From Candidatus Krumholzibacteriota bacterium (GTDB lineage Bacteria; Krumholzibacteriota; Krumholzibacteriia; Krumholzibacteriales; Krumholzibacteriaceae): a stretch of DNA of 11,906 nt. The position numbers were made by a program, and so were the translations under genes. Below, one piece after another: positions 1 through 6,882 of the stretch. How positions within the stretch are numbered: the stretch's first letter is position 1; every line of letters starts with the position of its first letter. The stretch is from the NCBI GenBank assembly GCA_030613345.1, contig JAUWMD010000048.1, positions 1 to 11,906 of the forward strand, written 5' to 3'. Under the pieces are notes generated by a model that had not been told where the DNA came from, did no database searches, and saw only the letters and a program-made list of their open reading frames with translations.

Positions 1-1183
1 CCAGAGCCGAGAGTCCGTCGCCGCCGGTGTCCGGTCCTTCTCCCGGGATCATGATATGTCCACGTTCGATCGGCCCGCCGCCGGAGAGAATGATCGCTCG
101 CTCGAGCACGTTGCGGAGCTCTCGGACGTTGCCGGGCCACGAGTAACCCTCCAGTATCTCGACGATCTCGGCGGAGATCTCGCCGGATGCCGTCCTGTCG
201 GCGAGAAAGGCCCGCGCGATGGGGAAGATGTCTTCCTTTCTTTCGCGCAGGGGGGATATTCGAATGGGGAAGACGTTGAGTCTGTAGAACAGGTCCTGCC
301 GGAAACCTCCGGAAGAGGAGAGCTTCTCAAGGTCGCGGTTGGTGGCGGTGATTATCCTTACATCGACCTTGACCGGCTTACTGCTGCCAAGCGGAAGGAA
401 TTCACCGTTCTCTATCGCTCTGAGGAGCTTCGCCTGGAGAGAGAGGGGCAGTTCCCCGATCTCGTCAAGAAAGAGGGATCCTCCGTCGGCGAGCTTGAAC
501 TGCCCCGGCTTCTTCTGTACCGCACCGGTGAAGGCTCCCCTCTCGTATCCGAAGAGCTCAGCCTCGAGGAGGTTCTCGGGAACCGCCGCGCAGTTTATGA
601 CGATGAAGGGTTTTGATGCTCTGGCGCTTCCCTCGTGTATCTCGATGGCGACGAGCTCCTTGCCCGTCCCGCTATCCCCCTGGATGAGAACAGGCGTGGC
701 GGTCGGAGCCACCTTGCCGATCATATCCAGCACAGTTTTTATTGCCGGAGAGTCTCCGAGGATCCTGCCGCCGCCCGTCGAAGATATCTTTTCCTTCAGC
801 GCGAGGTTTTCGATCATCAGCTCGCGCCTTTCCGATATCCTTCTGAGCAGGAGCGTTACTTCGTCGATCTGGAACGGCTTGATGAGGTATTCGTACGCTC
901 CGAGCCTCATCGCCTCGACTGCCGTTGACGCGCTCGCGTACGCCGTCATCATCACGAAGTCGGTGTCCGGCGAGATCTCCCTCGACCTGCGCAGCAGTTC
1001 GAGGCCGTCCATACCCCCGAGGCGCAGGTCGCAGAGGATGATGTCTATGTTGCCCTTCTCGATGAGAGGGAGGGCCTCTTCGGCACCGGCGCATGTCTCG
1101 ATATCATATCCTTCCGGCGCGATCGCTTCCTTCAGGATGCGTGTGATCTTCTCTTCGTCATCGATTATCAGTACTCGGCTCAT
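1..1183 (-). CDS. NtrC-family sigma-54-dependent response regulator (3' end cut by window edge)
   Basis: Cytoplasmic transcription activator that, when phosphorylated by its partner kinase, should remodel sigma-54 RNA polymerase with ATP. The visible 394 residues start MSRVLIIDDEEK. The receiver domain (about 1-120) has acidic pocket D8/D9, phospho-acceptor D52 (ILCDLRLGGMDG), T80 and K102 (YLIKPF). The AAA+ domain (about 138-370) has Walker A GDSGTGKE at 169-176, an intact sigma-54 contact loop GAFTGA at 216-221, Walker B LFLDE at 237-241, the FRQDLFYRLNV segment at 294-304, and sensor II WPGNVREL with R354. The C-terminal Fis-type DNA-binding helix-turn-helix should lie beyond position 1 and is not seen. 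The ATG has a good ribosome binding site, AGGAGAT (1188-1194 on the minus strand), and overlaps the end of the kinase gene by 26 nt, so translation is probably coupled and the two form a cognate pair. Everything needed for sigma-54 activation is present in the visible part. The target genes cannot be read from the window. Confidence 0.95.
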   Translation of the reverse strand, partial: MSRVLIIDDEEKITRILKEAIAPEGYDIETCAGAEEALPLIEKGNIDIILCDLRLGGMDGLELLRRSREISPDTDFVMMTAYASASTAVEAMRLGAYEYLIKPFQIDEVTLLLRRISERRELMIENLALKEKISSTGGGRILGDSPAIKTVLDMIGKVAPTATPVLIQGDSGTGKELVAIEIHEGSARASKPFIVINCAAVPENLLEAELFGYERGAFTGAVQKKPGQFKLADGGSLFLDEIGELPLSLQAKLLRAIENGEFLPLGSSKPVKVDVRIITATNRDLEKLSSSGGFRQDLFYRLNVFPIRISPLRERKEDIFPIARAFLADRTASGEISAEIVEILEGYSWPGNVRELRNVLERAIILSGGGPIERGHIMIPGEGPDTGGDGLSAL

Positions 1184-2537
1184 CGGTATCTCCTGGTCCA
1201 GCGTGGTCGACCGGCAGCTTTATGGTCACGACCGTGCCTCCGTATCTGCCTGCGGTTATATTGATCTCGCCGTTGTGATCATCCACGACCCTCCTGGCGA
1301 TGGCAAGGCCGAGGCCGCTGCCGGACGGTCTGGTCGTGTAAAAAGGCTCGAACACTCTCTCGAGATCCCTTTCCAGGATCCCAGGCCCGGTATCTGCGAA
1401 CTCCAGTGTGTATTCCGATTTAGAACTCGAGAGCGATACAGTGAGACTTCCCGATCCTTCCATCGCCTGGATGGCGTTGAGCAGGAGATTGAGAAAAACC
1501 TGCTGGAGTTTTTTCTCCTCCCCCTCGAAAGGTGCCGCCGCGACGGCGAACTGCGTCTCGATGGCAATTTCCCCTTCCTGTCCCGGGTCGCTGACGAGCC
1601 TGACGCTGCGGTCCAGGAGCCTGCCTAGGTCGGTCTCGCCTATGCTCGTCGATTCGTTCCTGGCGAAGAGGAGGTAGTCGGTCAGGATCCCGTTCAGCCG
1701 GTCCACCTCGTCTATTATGAATTCATCGATCTCTTTCACATCCCCGGGATGTTTTTTCCTCAGGTTCTCGGCGCTGCTGCGTATTATAAAGAGAGGATTG
1801 CGCACCTCGTGTGCTATCCCTGCCGCCATCCTGCCCATCGATGCGAGCGTCTCGGCTTGCATCAGCGATTCCCTCGTTCTGATCAGCGACGCCGTCGCCT
1901 TGGAGACGAGCCACACGAAGATGGCAAGCCCGGCCAGTGACATCGTTGTCGCGACTATCAGCAGAGTACGGAGTCCGCTCATCCCCTGGAGGAAATCTGC
2001 GTCGGCCTCGGCGGCGACGACGATCGAGACCTTCCCCGACGTTGAAGCGACGGGGGCGTAACCCGCCTTGATATATCCCCCGCCCGGCGACTGGTAGAGC
2101 CCTGTCGAGGAGGGAGTTCCGTTGAGAGCCCTGAGGATCTCCTCGTAATCCATGTTCCAGAGAGGATAGAGCTCGCCCGGGGGGAAGAGGTCGGGCCTTG
2201 TCGTGAGAAGTACGATGCCGTCCTCGCGCAGCACCTGTATGCTGGCGAGGTCGTACTCGAAAGCGAGGGCATCGAGTGCCGCGACACTCGAGTCTTCCGT
2301 GCCGAACCCGGCGAGCTCGGGAGACAGCATCTCCACCCGGCCGGGATCGACCGAGGCTGCGGCGAGGGAGGCGAGGGCCCTGAGCCTGATGCTGAACTCG
2401 CCGTCGAGGGCGGACCGCATCTTGTCGTAGTAGTACCAGTTGATCGAGAGGAACAGCAGCGTTATCACGACTATGGCAGCTGTCATCCACCGTTCGGTCA
2501 ACAATGATCGGGCCGGGTTGCCGGCTCTCCCGTCCAT
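1158..2537 (-). CDS. Membrane-bound sensor histidine kinase (CACHE-like periplasmic sensor)
   Basis: A 459-aa inner-membrane kinase and partner of the overlapping NtrC-type regulator. The order is a short cytoplasmic start, TM1 at about 19-36, an extracytoplasmic sensor at about 37-187, TM2 at about 190-212, a short linker, HisKA dimerisation with phospho-acceptor H243 (GIAHEVRNPL), and a HATPase_c domain with N-box N354 (NLLLNAIQAM), G1 box DTGPGI at 382-387, F-box FEPFYTT at 397-402 and G2 box GSGLGLAI at 406-413. All catalytic boxes are intact. The sensor end (GGYIKAGYAPVAS then VVAAEADADFL, about 152-183) resembles the distal half of PAS-like CACHE small-molecule sensors. The ligand is unknown. 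No clear HAMP domain is visible between TM2 and HisKA, only about 25 residues (SKATASLIRTRESLMQAET) likely to form a helix. The ATG has AGGTGA just upstream, 8 nt after the stop of the TPR lipoprotein gene. NtrB-like by type. The specific system is not identified. Confidence 0.93.
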   Translation of the reverse strand: MDGRAGNPARSLLTERWMTAAIVVITLLFLSINWYYYDKMRSALDGEFSIRLRALASLAAASVDPGRVEMLSPELAGFGTEDSSVAALDALAFEYDLASIQVLREDGIVLLTTRPDLFPPGELYPLWNMDYEEILRALNGTPSSTGLYQSPGGGYIKAGYAPVASTSGKVSIVVAAEADADFLQGMSGLRTLLIVATTMSLAGLAIFVWLVSKATASLIRTRESLMQAETLASMGRMAAGIAHEVRNPLFIIRSSAENLRKKHPGDVKEIDEFIIDEVDRLNGILTDYLLFARNESTSIGETDLGRLLDRSVRLVSDPGQEGEIAIETQFAVAAAPFEGEEKKLQQVFLNLLLNAIQAMEGSGSLTVSLSSSKSEYTLEFADTGPGILERDLERVFEPFYTTRPSGSGLGLAIARRVVDDHNGEINITAGRYGGTVVTIKLPVDHAGPGDTDEPSTDNR

Positions 2538-2545
2538 CTGTCACC

Positions 2546-3640
2546 TCATCTGATCGAGTGAAATCTCTTGAGCGCGGGATCCTTCCACTGGGGGTCCGCC
2601 GCCGCCTTCTTGTACTTTTCCTTCGCTTCAGACTTCCGGTCCTGCTTGAGGAGCGCCTCACCCCAGTAGAAATACAGCCCGCCGGCTTTGGAGAGCTCAC
2701 TGATGCCTGTCAAGGCGAGTTTCTCGATCTCATCCGTCTGCCCGGACTCGAGGAGAAGCCTCGCAGTGGTCGTGTATACCTTCTTACGTTCGGAGGCAGC
2801 GATTCCCTCGAGGCCCAGCCCCTTGCGGTAGTATTCTATCGCCGAGGCGCGGTCGCCCGATTTCTCGAAGGCGGCGGCCAGGCTGAGGCATGCCATCGGA
2901 TCAGAGGGTTCGGCCCTGTGCGCGGCTGTGTAGTAGCGGATCGCGCCGCGGAATTTTCTCTCGTGATATCTGATATATCCCATGTGGAGGTTAGCAGTGT
3001 AATTCGAGCCGTTTATTTCCAGCGCCTTGAGAAAGGCGCCTTCCGCTTTATCGAGGTCCCCGCGGTTGTAATAGAGCTTCCCGAGCAGTGACTGTGCCAG
3101 CTCGAGATCGCCTGCCTTGAGAAGGTATTTTTCGGCCTCCGTCCTGTATCCCAGCTCGAGATCGGCCTGTCCTGCGAGCAGGTAATGCCTGACGTCGGCC
3201 TTTCCCGCAGCGTCGAGGGAGACCATCCGCGTCCTGACCTCCTTCCAGTTCCCTTTCCTCGCCATCGACGTACCCACTTCGTAGGCGGCGTCGGGATCGT
3301 AGGGATCCAGATACGCGATTCTTTCCCATGTATCGGCCGAGCCGGAGCGGTTCCCGTCCGCGGCCTGCACCCTCGCGAGGAGCCTCAGCGCTTCGATGTC
3401 GTTGGTGTTACCGGAGAGGATCTCCTGGATGATCGAGATCGCCGCATCGTAATCGCCCGCCTTCGCCGCCACCTCGGCGTCCATAAGCACAGGCTGGGGC
3501 GGCGCTGCCGCCTCGGGTTCAGCCTCTGCGGGAGGCTGGTCGGGCGGAACTCCTCCGCATCCGGCTATAAGGACGGCGGCTGTCGCAACGACAATGGCCG
3601 CTGTGAAAAATCGGGAGTATCCGCGGGTGGTAGATGTCAT
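2546..3640 (-). CDS. TPR-repeat lipoprotein, first gene of the two-component operon
   Basis: A 364-aa predicted lipoprotein. The signal peptide has hydrophobic residues 11-26 and lipobox LIAGC with lipidated C28. The +2 residue is Gly, so there is no Asp inner-membrane retention signal, and outer-membrane sorting is the default expectation in a diderm. A Pro/Ala/Glu-rich tether (about 31-52) leads into about nine tandem tetratricopeptide-like helical repeats to the C terminus. The clearest are 182-212 (GKLYYNRGDLDKAEGAFLKA), 215-246 (MGYIRYHERKFRGAIRYYTA) and 249-280. TPRs bind proteins, so an assembly or scaffold role in the envelope is likely, but no partner is identifiable. The start at 3640 is chosen because AAAGGAGC (3644-3651, minus strand) sits just upstream and the signal peptide then begins cleanly. 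An in-frame upstream ATG at 3736 would put about 32 extra residues before the signal peptide. As the leading gene of the kinase/regulator operon, it may be an accessory sensor component. That is inference from gene order only. Confidence 0.88.
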   Translation of the reverse strand: MTSTTRGYSRFFTAAIVVATAAVLIAGCGGVPPDQPPAEAEPEAAAPPQPVLMDAEVAAKAGDYDAAISIIQEILSGNTNDIEALRLLARVQAADGNRSGSADTWERIAYLDPYDPDAAYEVGTSMARKGNWKEVRTRMVSLDAAGKADVRHYLLAGQADLELGYRTEAEKYLLKAGDLELAQSLLGKLYYNRGDLDKAEGAFLKALEINGSNYTANLHMGYIRYHERKFRGAIRYYTAAHRAEPSDPMACLSLAAAFEKSGDRASAIEYYRKGLGLEGIAASERKKVYTTTARLLLESGQTDEIEKLALTGISELSKAGGLYFYWGEALLKQDRKSEAKEKYKKAAADPQWKDPALKRFHSIR

Positions 3641-3806
3641 CTTGCTCCTTTCGATCCCGAAAAGGGAACCGGCGGACCGGCTCATCGGTATACAAATAAA
3701 TAAGCATATCGGTTCGATATTGGAAAGCGCAATCACTGGAATCCCGCGGGGGTCTTATGATATAATCCGTGTTCGACGACTTCACAGGACAGGAAAGGAA
3801 CAACGG
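3641..3806. promoter_or_regulatory. Divergent intergenic promoter region
   Basis: This 166-bp spacer separates the minus-strand TPR/kinase/regulator operon from the plus-strand phosphoesterase gene, so it must hold both start signals. On the plus strand, a perfect -10 TATAAT at 3761-3766 has only a weak -35 (TGGAAT, 3737-3742, 18-nt spacer), leaving a leader of about 35 nt before the ATG at 3807. On the minus strand, an AT-rich stretch at about 3691-3712 (including TATAC) is the likely promoter zone, but no good hexamer pair is visible. I saw no sigma-54 -24/-12 element (GG-N10-GC in the right context) on either strand. Confidence 0.55.
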
Positions 3807-4781
3807 ATGAGACTGATTCGATATCCCCTGCGCTATGGTGCGGCGCTCCTGGTGCTGGCCGCCGCCGCTTTGATACAAGGCTGTGGAGGAGGAGGCGAAG
3901 AGGAACGGGGCGGCGCCGAGTCCGCTTCGGTCACGGTCCTCTTCTCCAGCGACATGCTCGGCAGGATACGTTCGTGCGGATGCACGGTCGAGGATTCGGG
4001 AGGGCTCGGCCGGCGGGCTACATATTATGAAAGAGTACGACAAGGCTCCAGGGAGGTGCTCGTCCTCGACGCCGGAGATGCCTTCAGCCTCGATCTGTCC
4101 TTCACGAAGAAAGAAGCCGAACTGGCGATGGAGAGTTTCAGCCTGATGGGCGTCGACGTCTTTACGCCGGGAGAGAACGAGTTCATATTCGGCCTGCCTT
4201 TCCTGCAGTCGATCGCGGAGAACGCAGAGTTCGAGATGATCGCCGCGAACGTAGTCGAACCCTCGACGGGCCGGCCTGTTTTCGGGAAACAGTATACCGT
4301 TATCACGCTGCAGGGAGGATTGCGCATAGCGATAACCGGTGTCCTGGACGAGACGATAAAGTTTCCTGCCTACATCGACAGATCGACATTCACTGTCGAA
4401 CCGGTAGAGCGTACGCTCGAAAAGGTCATTCCCCTCATGAAGGAGGACGCCGACTTTCTCGTGCTCCTCAGCCACATGGGGTTGAACAGGACGAGGGATC
4501 TTCTCGTCAGGGTGACGGATTTTGACATCGCCGTGATCGGCCATGGCAAGCCCATGATGAAGAAAACGGAAAAGTCGGGAAAGACGCTCCTTCTGGCGAC
4601 GGGAGGGCTCGGGCAGTATCTCGGACGTATCGACATGGAGCTGTCACCCTCGGGAGGGATCGACTACGGCAGGATGAGACTCGTACCCCTTCCCGACGAT
4701 ATAAGGATACATCCCGGGATACGCGAGATATTCAGGGTCTACGGCATACCGCTGACCGACAAGGAGGCAGGCACGCATTGA
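3807..4781 (+). CDS. Lipoprotein of the metallophosphoesterase / 5'-nucleotidase-like family
   Basis: A 324-aa predicted lipoprotein. The signal peptide is at 1-25 with lipobox LIQGC (C26), followed by a Gly/Glu-rich tether. The mature part resembles the N-terminal metallophosphoesterase domain of the UshA/5'-nucleotidase family: SSDMLGRI (47-54), VLDAGDAF (87-93), TPGENEF (120-126), LLSHMG (220-225) and VIGHGKP (243-249), with a GGLGQYLGRIDM strand near 266-277. It lacks the C-terminal nucleotide-binding domain of true UshA (usually over 500 aa). Several metal ligands are changed: the first His of D-x-H is Leu, the GNHE box reads GENE, and the GHxH box keeps only one His. A Cys pair, SCGC (C57, C59), follows the first motif, and GGLGRR (65-70) follows that. 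Phosphatase activity is therefore uncertain. The ATG at 3807 is chosen for the upstream AAAGGAA (3794-3800) and the signal peptide. In-frame codons run back to 3594 but are not needed. A catalytic, redox or binding role are all possible. Confidence 0.78.
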   Translation: MRLIRYPLRYGAALLVLAAAALIQGCGGGGEEERGGAESASVTVLFSSDMLGRIRSCGCTVEDSGGLGRRATYYERVRQGSREVLVLDAGDAFSLDLSFTKKEAELAMESFSLMGVDVFTPGENEFIFGLPFLQSIAENAEFEMIAANVVEPSTGRPVFGKQYTVITLQGGLRIAITGVLDETIKFPAYIDRSTFTVEPVERTLEKVIPLMKEDADFLVLLSHMGLNRTRDLLVRVTDFDIAVIGHGKPMMKKTEKSGKTLLLATGGLGQYLGRIDMELSPSGGIDYGRMRLVPLPDDIRIHPGIREIFRVYGIPLTDKEAGTH

Positions 4782-4966
4782 ACGTCTCCGGAAGGGATTG
4801 CAAATCGTTCTAACCCGCTGATTTATCTGTAATTCAAAATAAGGTTGACATGCCGAAGGCAGAGTATTAATTTTTCAGCGTTACAATTTGTCTACAGTAA
4901 GGTGAGATACTTCCTGCTTAATGCAAGAGGGTAGATTCAGTTAACTTCCTACAAAGGAGCGTATCC
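4782..4966 (+). promoter_or_regulatory. Promoter and 5' leader of the unknown lipoprotein gene
   Basis: This AT-rich spacer contains a perfect -35 TTGACA at 4845-4850. The matching -10 is ambiguous: TAATTT (4868-4873, 17-nt spacer) or TATTAA (4865-4870, a short 14-nt spacer). A TACAAT at 4882-4887 has no matching -35. Within the spacer lies a small inverted repeat, TGCC-GAA-GGCA (4851-4861). The leader would be about 90 nt and ends with a strong ribosome binding site, AAAGGAG (4953-4959), 7 nt before the ATG. No terminator is visible for the upstream gene, so readthrough is possible. Confidence 0.55.
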
Positions 4967-5752
4967 ATGTCGAAGCTCATCTCGGCAGTTCTTGCGACCG
5001 TGCTCGTAGCCGGTCTGATAGCAAGCTGCGGCGGCAAGCTCGAGGAGACCTATCAGATGGTCACCCTGAGGGAAGCCGGCCATGCGCAGATCGCCAGCCC
5101 CGGATTCAAATTCAGCTTCGACACTCCGGATTTCATCGCTGCAAACGGCGACATCGCCCTGGTAAGGGAAGGAAATCTCATCGAGTTCTTCACCGGCATG
5201 GATATCGAGAACAAGCTGAAGCAGGTCGAGGGCAGGAAGTTCGTTGCAGGCACCAGGAAGATCTACACGCCCATCATTCATTTCACCGTCGATTTCTTTG
5301 TTGTCGGCAGCGACACGATCGAAGTCGGCGAGCCGTACGGCGTAACCTTCCCGCCACTTATAAAGGGATTCGACGAGGGTGAGTTCGAGGATATCGACAT
5401 CAGCTCGCTCAGTCCCCAGACGAGCAAGCTCAAGGATATCTTCAACACGAGGTTCAAGGTGGAGAAAGCCGTTGTCACCTACGAAGAGGTCGCGTGGTCG
5501 GGAGATCCTGAAATGGCCTACGTCCTGAACTACCCCAATATCAGATTCTTTCTCGAGGAAGTCGCTCCCGAGATGGAGCTAGTCCTCAAGGCCTTCATGT
5601 CCGAGAATCTCTACTTCGACGGCGGAGTCAGCTATGGTGACAGGCCTGCTACAAGTACGAGGAGATACCGTACCAGCAGCAAGATCGCCGGTCCGGTCGA
5701 GCTCAAGTACATCCGCTATGCCGGAAGCGTAATGCCCGTCATATCGCAGTAA
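4967..5752 (+). CDS. Lipoprotein of unknown function, stand-alone transcription unit
   Basis: I do not recognise this 261-aa protein. It begins with a signal peptide (1-20) and lipobox LIASC with C21, the only cysteine. +2 is Gly, which fits outer-membrane sorting. The mature part looks soluble, with alternating hydrophobic beta-type segments, for example GFKFSFDTPDF (45-55), IIHFTVDFFVVGSDTIEVG (about 103-121) and the C-terminal GPVELKYIRYAGSVMPV (about 242-258). There is no TM segment after the signal and no catalytic motif I can name. An acidic patch, KGFDEGEFEDIDIS, lies near 133-146. Neighbouring promoter and terminator signals are strong and make it monocistronic: consensus -35, AAAGGAG ribosome binding site, and an 11-bp hairpin terminator directly after the stop. 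This suggests a well-expressed envelope lipoprotein. It follows another lipoprotein gene, but no shared function can be deduced. Confidence 0.85.
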   Translation: MSKLISAVLATVLVAGLIASCGGKLEETYQMVTLREAGHAQIASPGFKFSFDTPDFIAANGDIALVREGNLIEFFTGMDIENKLKQVEGRKFVAGTRKIYTPIIHFTVDFFVVGSDTIEVGEPYGVTFPPLIKGFDEGEFEDIDISSLSPQTSKLKDIFNTRFKVEKAVVTYEEVAWSGDPEMAYVLNYPNIRFFLEEVAPEMELVLKAFMSENLYFDGGVSYGDRPATSTRRYRTSSKIAGPVELKYIRYAGSVMPVISQ

Positions 5753-5780
5753 GCTTTTTTGAGAAGAAACAGGAATGCAT

Positions 5781-5812
5781 GCGGTCCCGGCTGAGCCGGG
5801 GCCGCTTTTTTT
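5781..5812 (+). terminator. Strong intrinsic terminator after the unknown lipoprotein gene
   Basis: The 11-bp stem GCGGTCCCGGC / GCCGGGGCCGC has one G-T wobble and a 3-nt TGA loop. It is followed immediately by seven T residues (5806-5812). It lies 28 nt after the stop codon at 5752. The T run is only on the right, so it works for plus-strand transcription and insulates the exoribonuclease-alr-deoC operon. Confidence 0.93.
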
Positions 5813-5847
5813 ATGCGCTCCGGCCCGGGTAAGGGCGGCCTTTACAC

Positions 5848-5877
5848 TTGACCCTCCAGCCCCGCGTGGATTAGGTT
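5848..5877 (+). promoter_or_regulatory. Weak candidate promoter for the exoribonuclease-alr-deoC operon
   Basis: TTGACC (5848-5853) matches five of six -35 bases. The best-placed -10, TAGGTT (5872-5877, 18-nt spacer), is poor at three of six. A promoter is expected in this 106-nt stretch because a strong terminator lies just upstream. The exact position is uncertain. Confidence 0.35.
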
Positions 5878-5918
5878 AGGATGTCCGCAGGATTAGGGCA
5901 TCATTTCCAGGAGGGCAG

Positions 5919-6878
5919 ATGACGGGCAAGATGACGGTGGGGGACAGGGTAGAGCGGGTAGTGGTCATATCGAAAAAGGTCAGGAGGGATTTCTCCGGCG
6001 GGAAGTTTCTCCTTTTTCAGTTCAGCGACCGTGACGGAGTCCTGAAAGGGGTCTGGTGGGAGCCCACGAAAGAGGCCGAGACGTCGATCGGAATAAACGA
6101 CGTCGTCAGGGTCGGAGGGGAGATCACCGAATATCAGGGCACCCTCCAGCTCAAGGTCGCCTGGCTCGAGAAGCTTGAAGAGGGTGAGTATGACCCTTCG
6201 ATGTTCCTCCCGACCACTGCGAGGGATACCGACATGATCTTCCAGTCGGTCATGGATATCATCTCTTCTATCGGGAACGACCATCTGAAGCAGCTCCTCG
6301 AGGGTATCTTCGGCGGAGAGGGGTTCCGCGACTGCTTCCTCCGCGCCCCGGCCGCGAAGGGATGGCATCACGCCTGGGTGGGCGGGCTGGCCGAGCACGT
6401 TATCGACATGACGCGGCTCGCCGACCGCGCAGCGGAGGTATATCCCGGGATCGACAGAGATATGCTCATGGCAGGCGTGCTTCTCCATGACATCGGCAAG
6501 ATGAAGGAACTGTCGGTGACCAATCATATTAATTATTCTGACAGGGGCAGGCTGATCGGCCATATCACCATCGGGGCGGAGATGCTCGAGTGCGCAATCA
6601 GGGAGATCCCGGACTTTCCGGAAGAGCTCGAGCTGAGGCTGAAGCATATGATCCTCAGCCATCACGGTAATCTCGAGCACGGATCGCCCGTTGTGCCGAT
6701 GACGGTGGAAGCGATGCTCCTTCACTACCTCGACAATCTCGATGCCCAGGTACGCGGCGCTCTCACGACGATAGAGAAGAACGGGGGCGAGGGGGGCTGG
6801 ACTGAGTATGTGAAGCTTCTCGACCGGTTCATATACAGGGGAGGCTCCGGCAGCGGAGCGGGCAACGGGGAGGAATGA
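5919..6878 (+). CDS. yhaM: YhaM-like 3'-5' exoribonuclease (OB-fold + HD domain)
   Basis: A 319-aa cytoplasmic protein with the architecture and length of the YhaM family, which degrades single-stranded RNA (and DNA) from the 3' end. The N-terminal OB-fold nucleic-acid-binding domain covers about 5-85 (KFLLFQFSDRDGVLKGVWWE, 29-48, and VVRVGGEITEYQGTLQLKV, 62-80). The HD metal-dependent phosphohydrolase domain starts near 145: WHHAWVGGLAEHV (149-161), the diagnostic LLHDIGK with H190/D191, LIGHITIGAE (H215), ILSHHG (H248/H249) and HYLDNLDAQV (269-278). All expected metal ligands appear present. The ATG at 5919 has AGGAGG (5909-5914) 4 nt upstream. A second in-frame ATG lies at 5931. The C terminus is a short Gly/Ser-rich tail. 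The gene is 4 nt ahead of alr and cotranscribed with it. YhaM is best known from Firmicutes, but HD/OB relatives are widespread. The precise substrate is inferred from family. Confidence 0.88.
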   Translation: MTGKMTVGDRVERVVVISKKVRRDFSGGKFLLFQFSDRDGVLKGVWWEPTKEAETSIGINDVVRVGGEITEYQGTLQLKVAWLEKLEEGEYDPSMFLPTTARDTDMIFQSVMDIISSIGNDHLKQLLEGIFGGEGFRDCFLRAPAAKGWHHAWVGGLAEHVIDMTRLADRAAEVYPGIDRDMLMAGVLLHDIGKMKELSVTNHINYSDRGRLIGHITIGAEMLECAIREIPDFPEELELRLKHMILSHHGNLEHGSPVVPMTVEAMLLHYLDNLDAQVRGALTTIEKNGGEGGWTEYVKLLDRFIYRGGSGSGAGNGEE

Positions 6879-6882
6879 CCGT

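Noticed and set aside
339..1628. Long plus-strand ORF of 429 codons
   Set aside because: It is antisense to the NtrC-type regulator and the kinase, whose catalytic motifs are unmistakable. Long antisense frames are expected in high-GC coding DNA.
3594..3806. In-frame N-terminal extension of the phosphoesterase lipoprotein
   Set aside because: The extension would bury the signal peptide and overlap the start of the divergent gene. The ATG at 3807 has its own ribosome binding site and lipobox spacing.
3641..3806. Sigma-54 (-24/-12) promoter next to the NtrC-type operon
   Set aside because: I looked for GG-N10-GC in a TGGCAC/TTGC context in the intergenic regions and found only poor or wrongly spaced matches.
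3519..4544. Minus-strand ORF of 341 codons across the divergent region
   Set aside because: It overlaps two supported lipoprotein genes and their promoter region and shows no domain, signal peptide or ribosome binding site.
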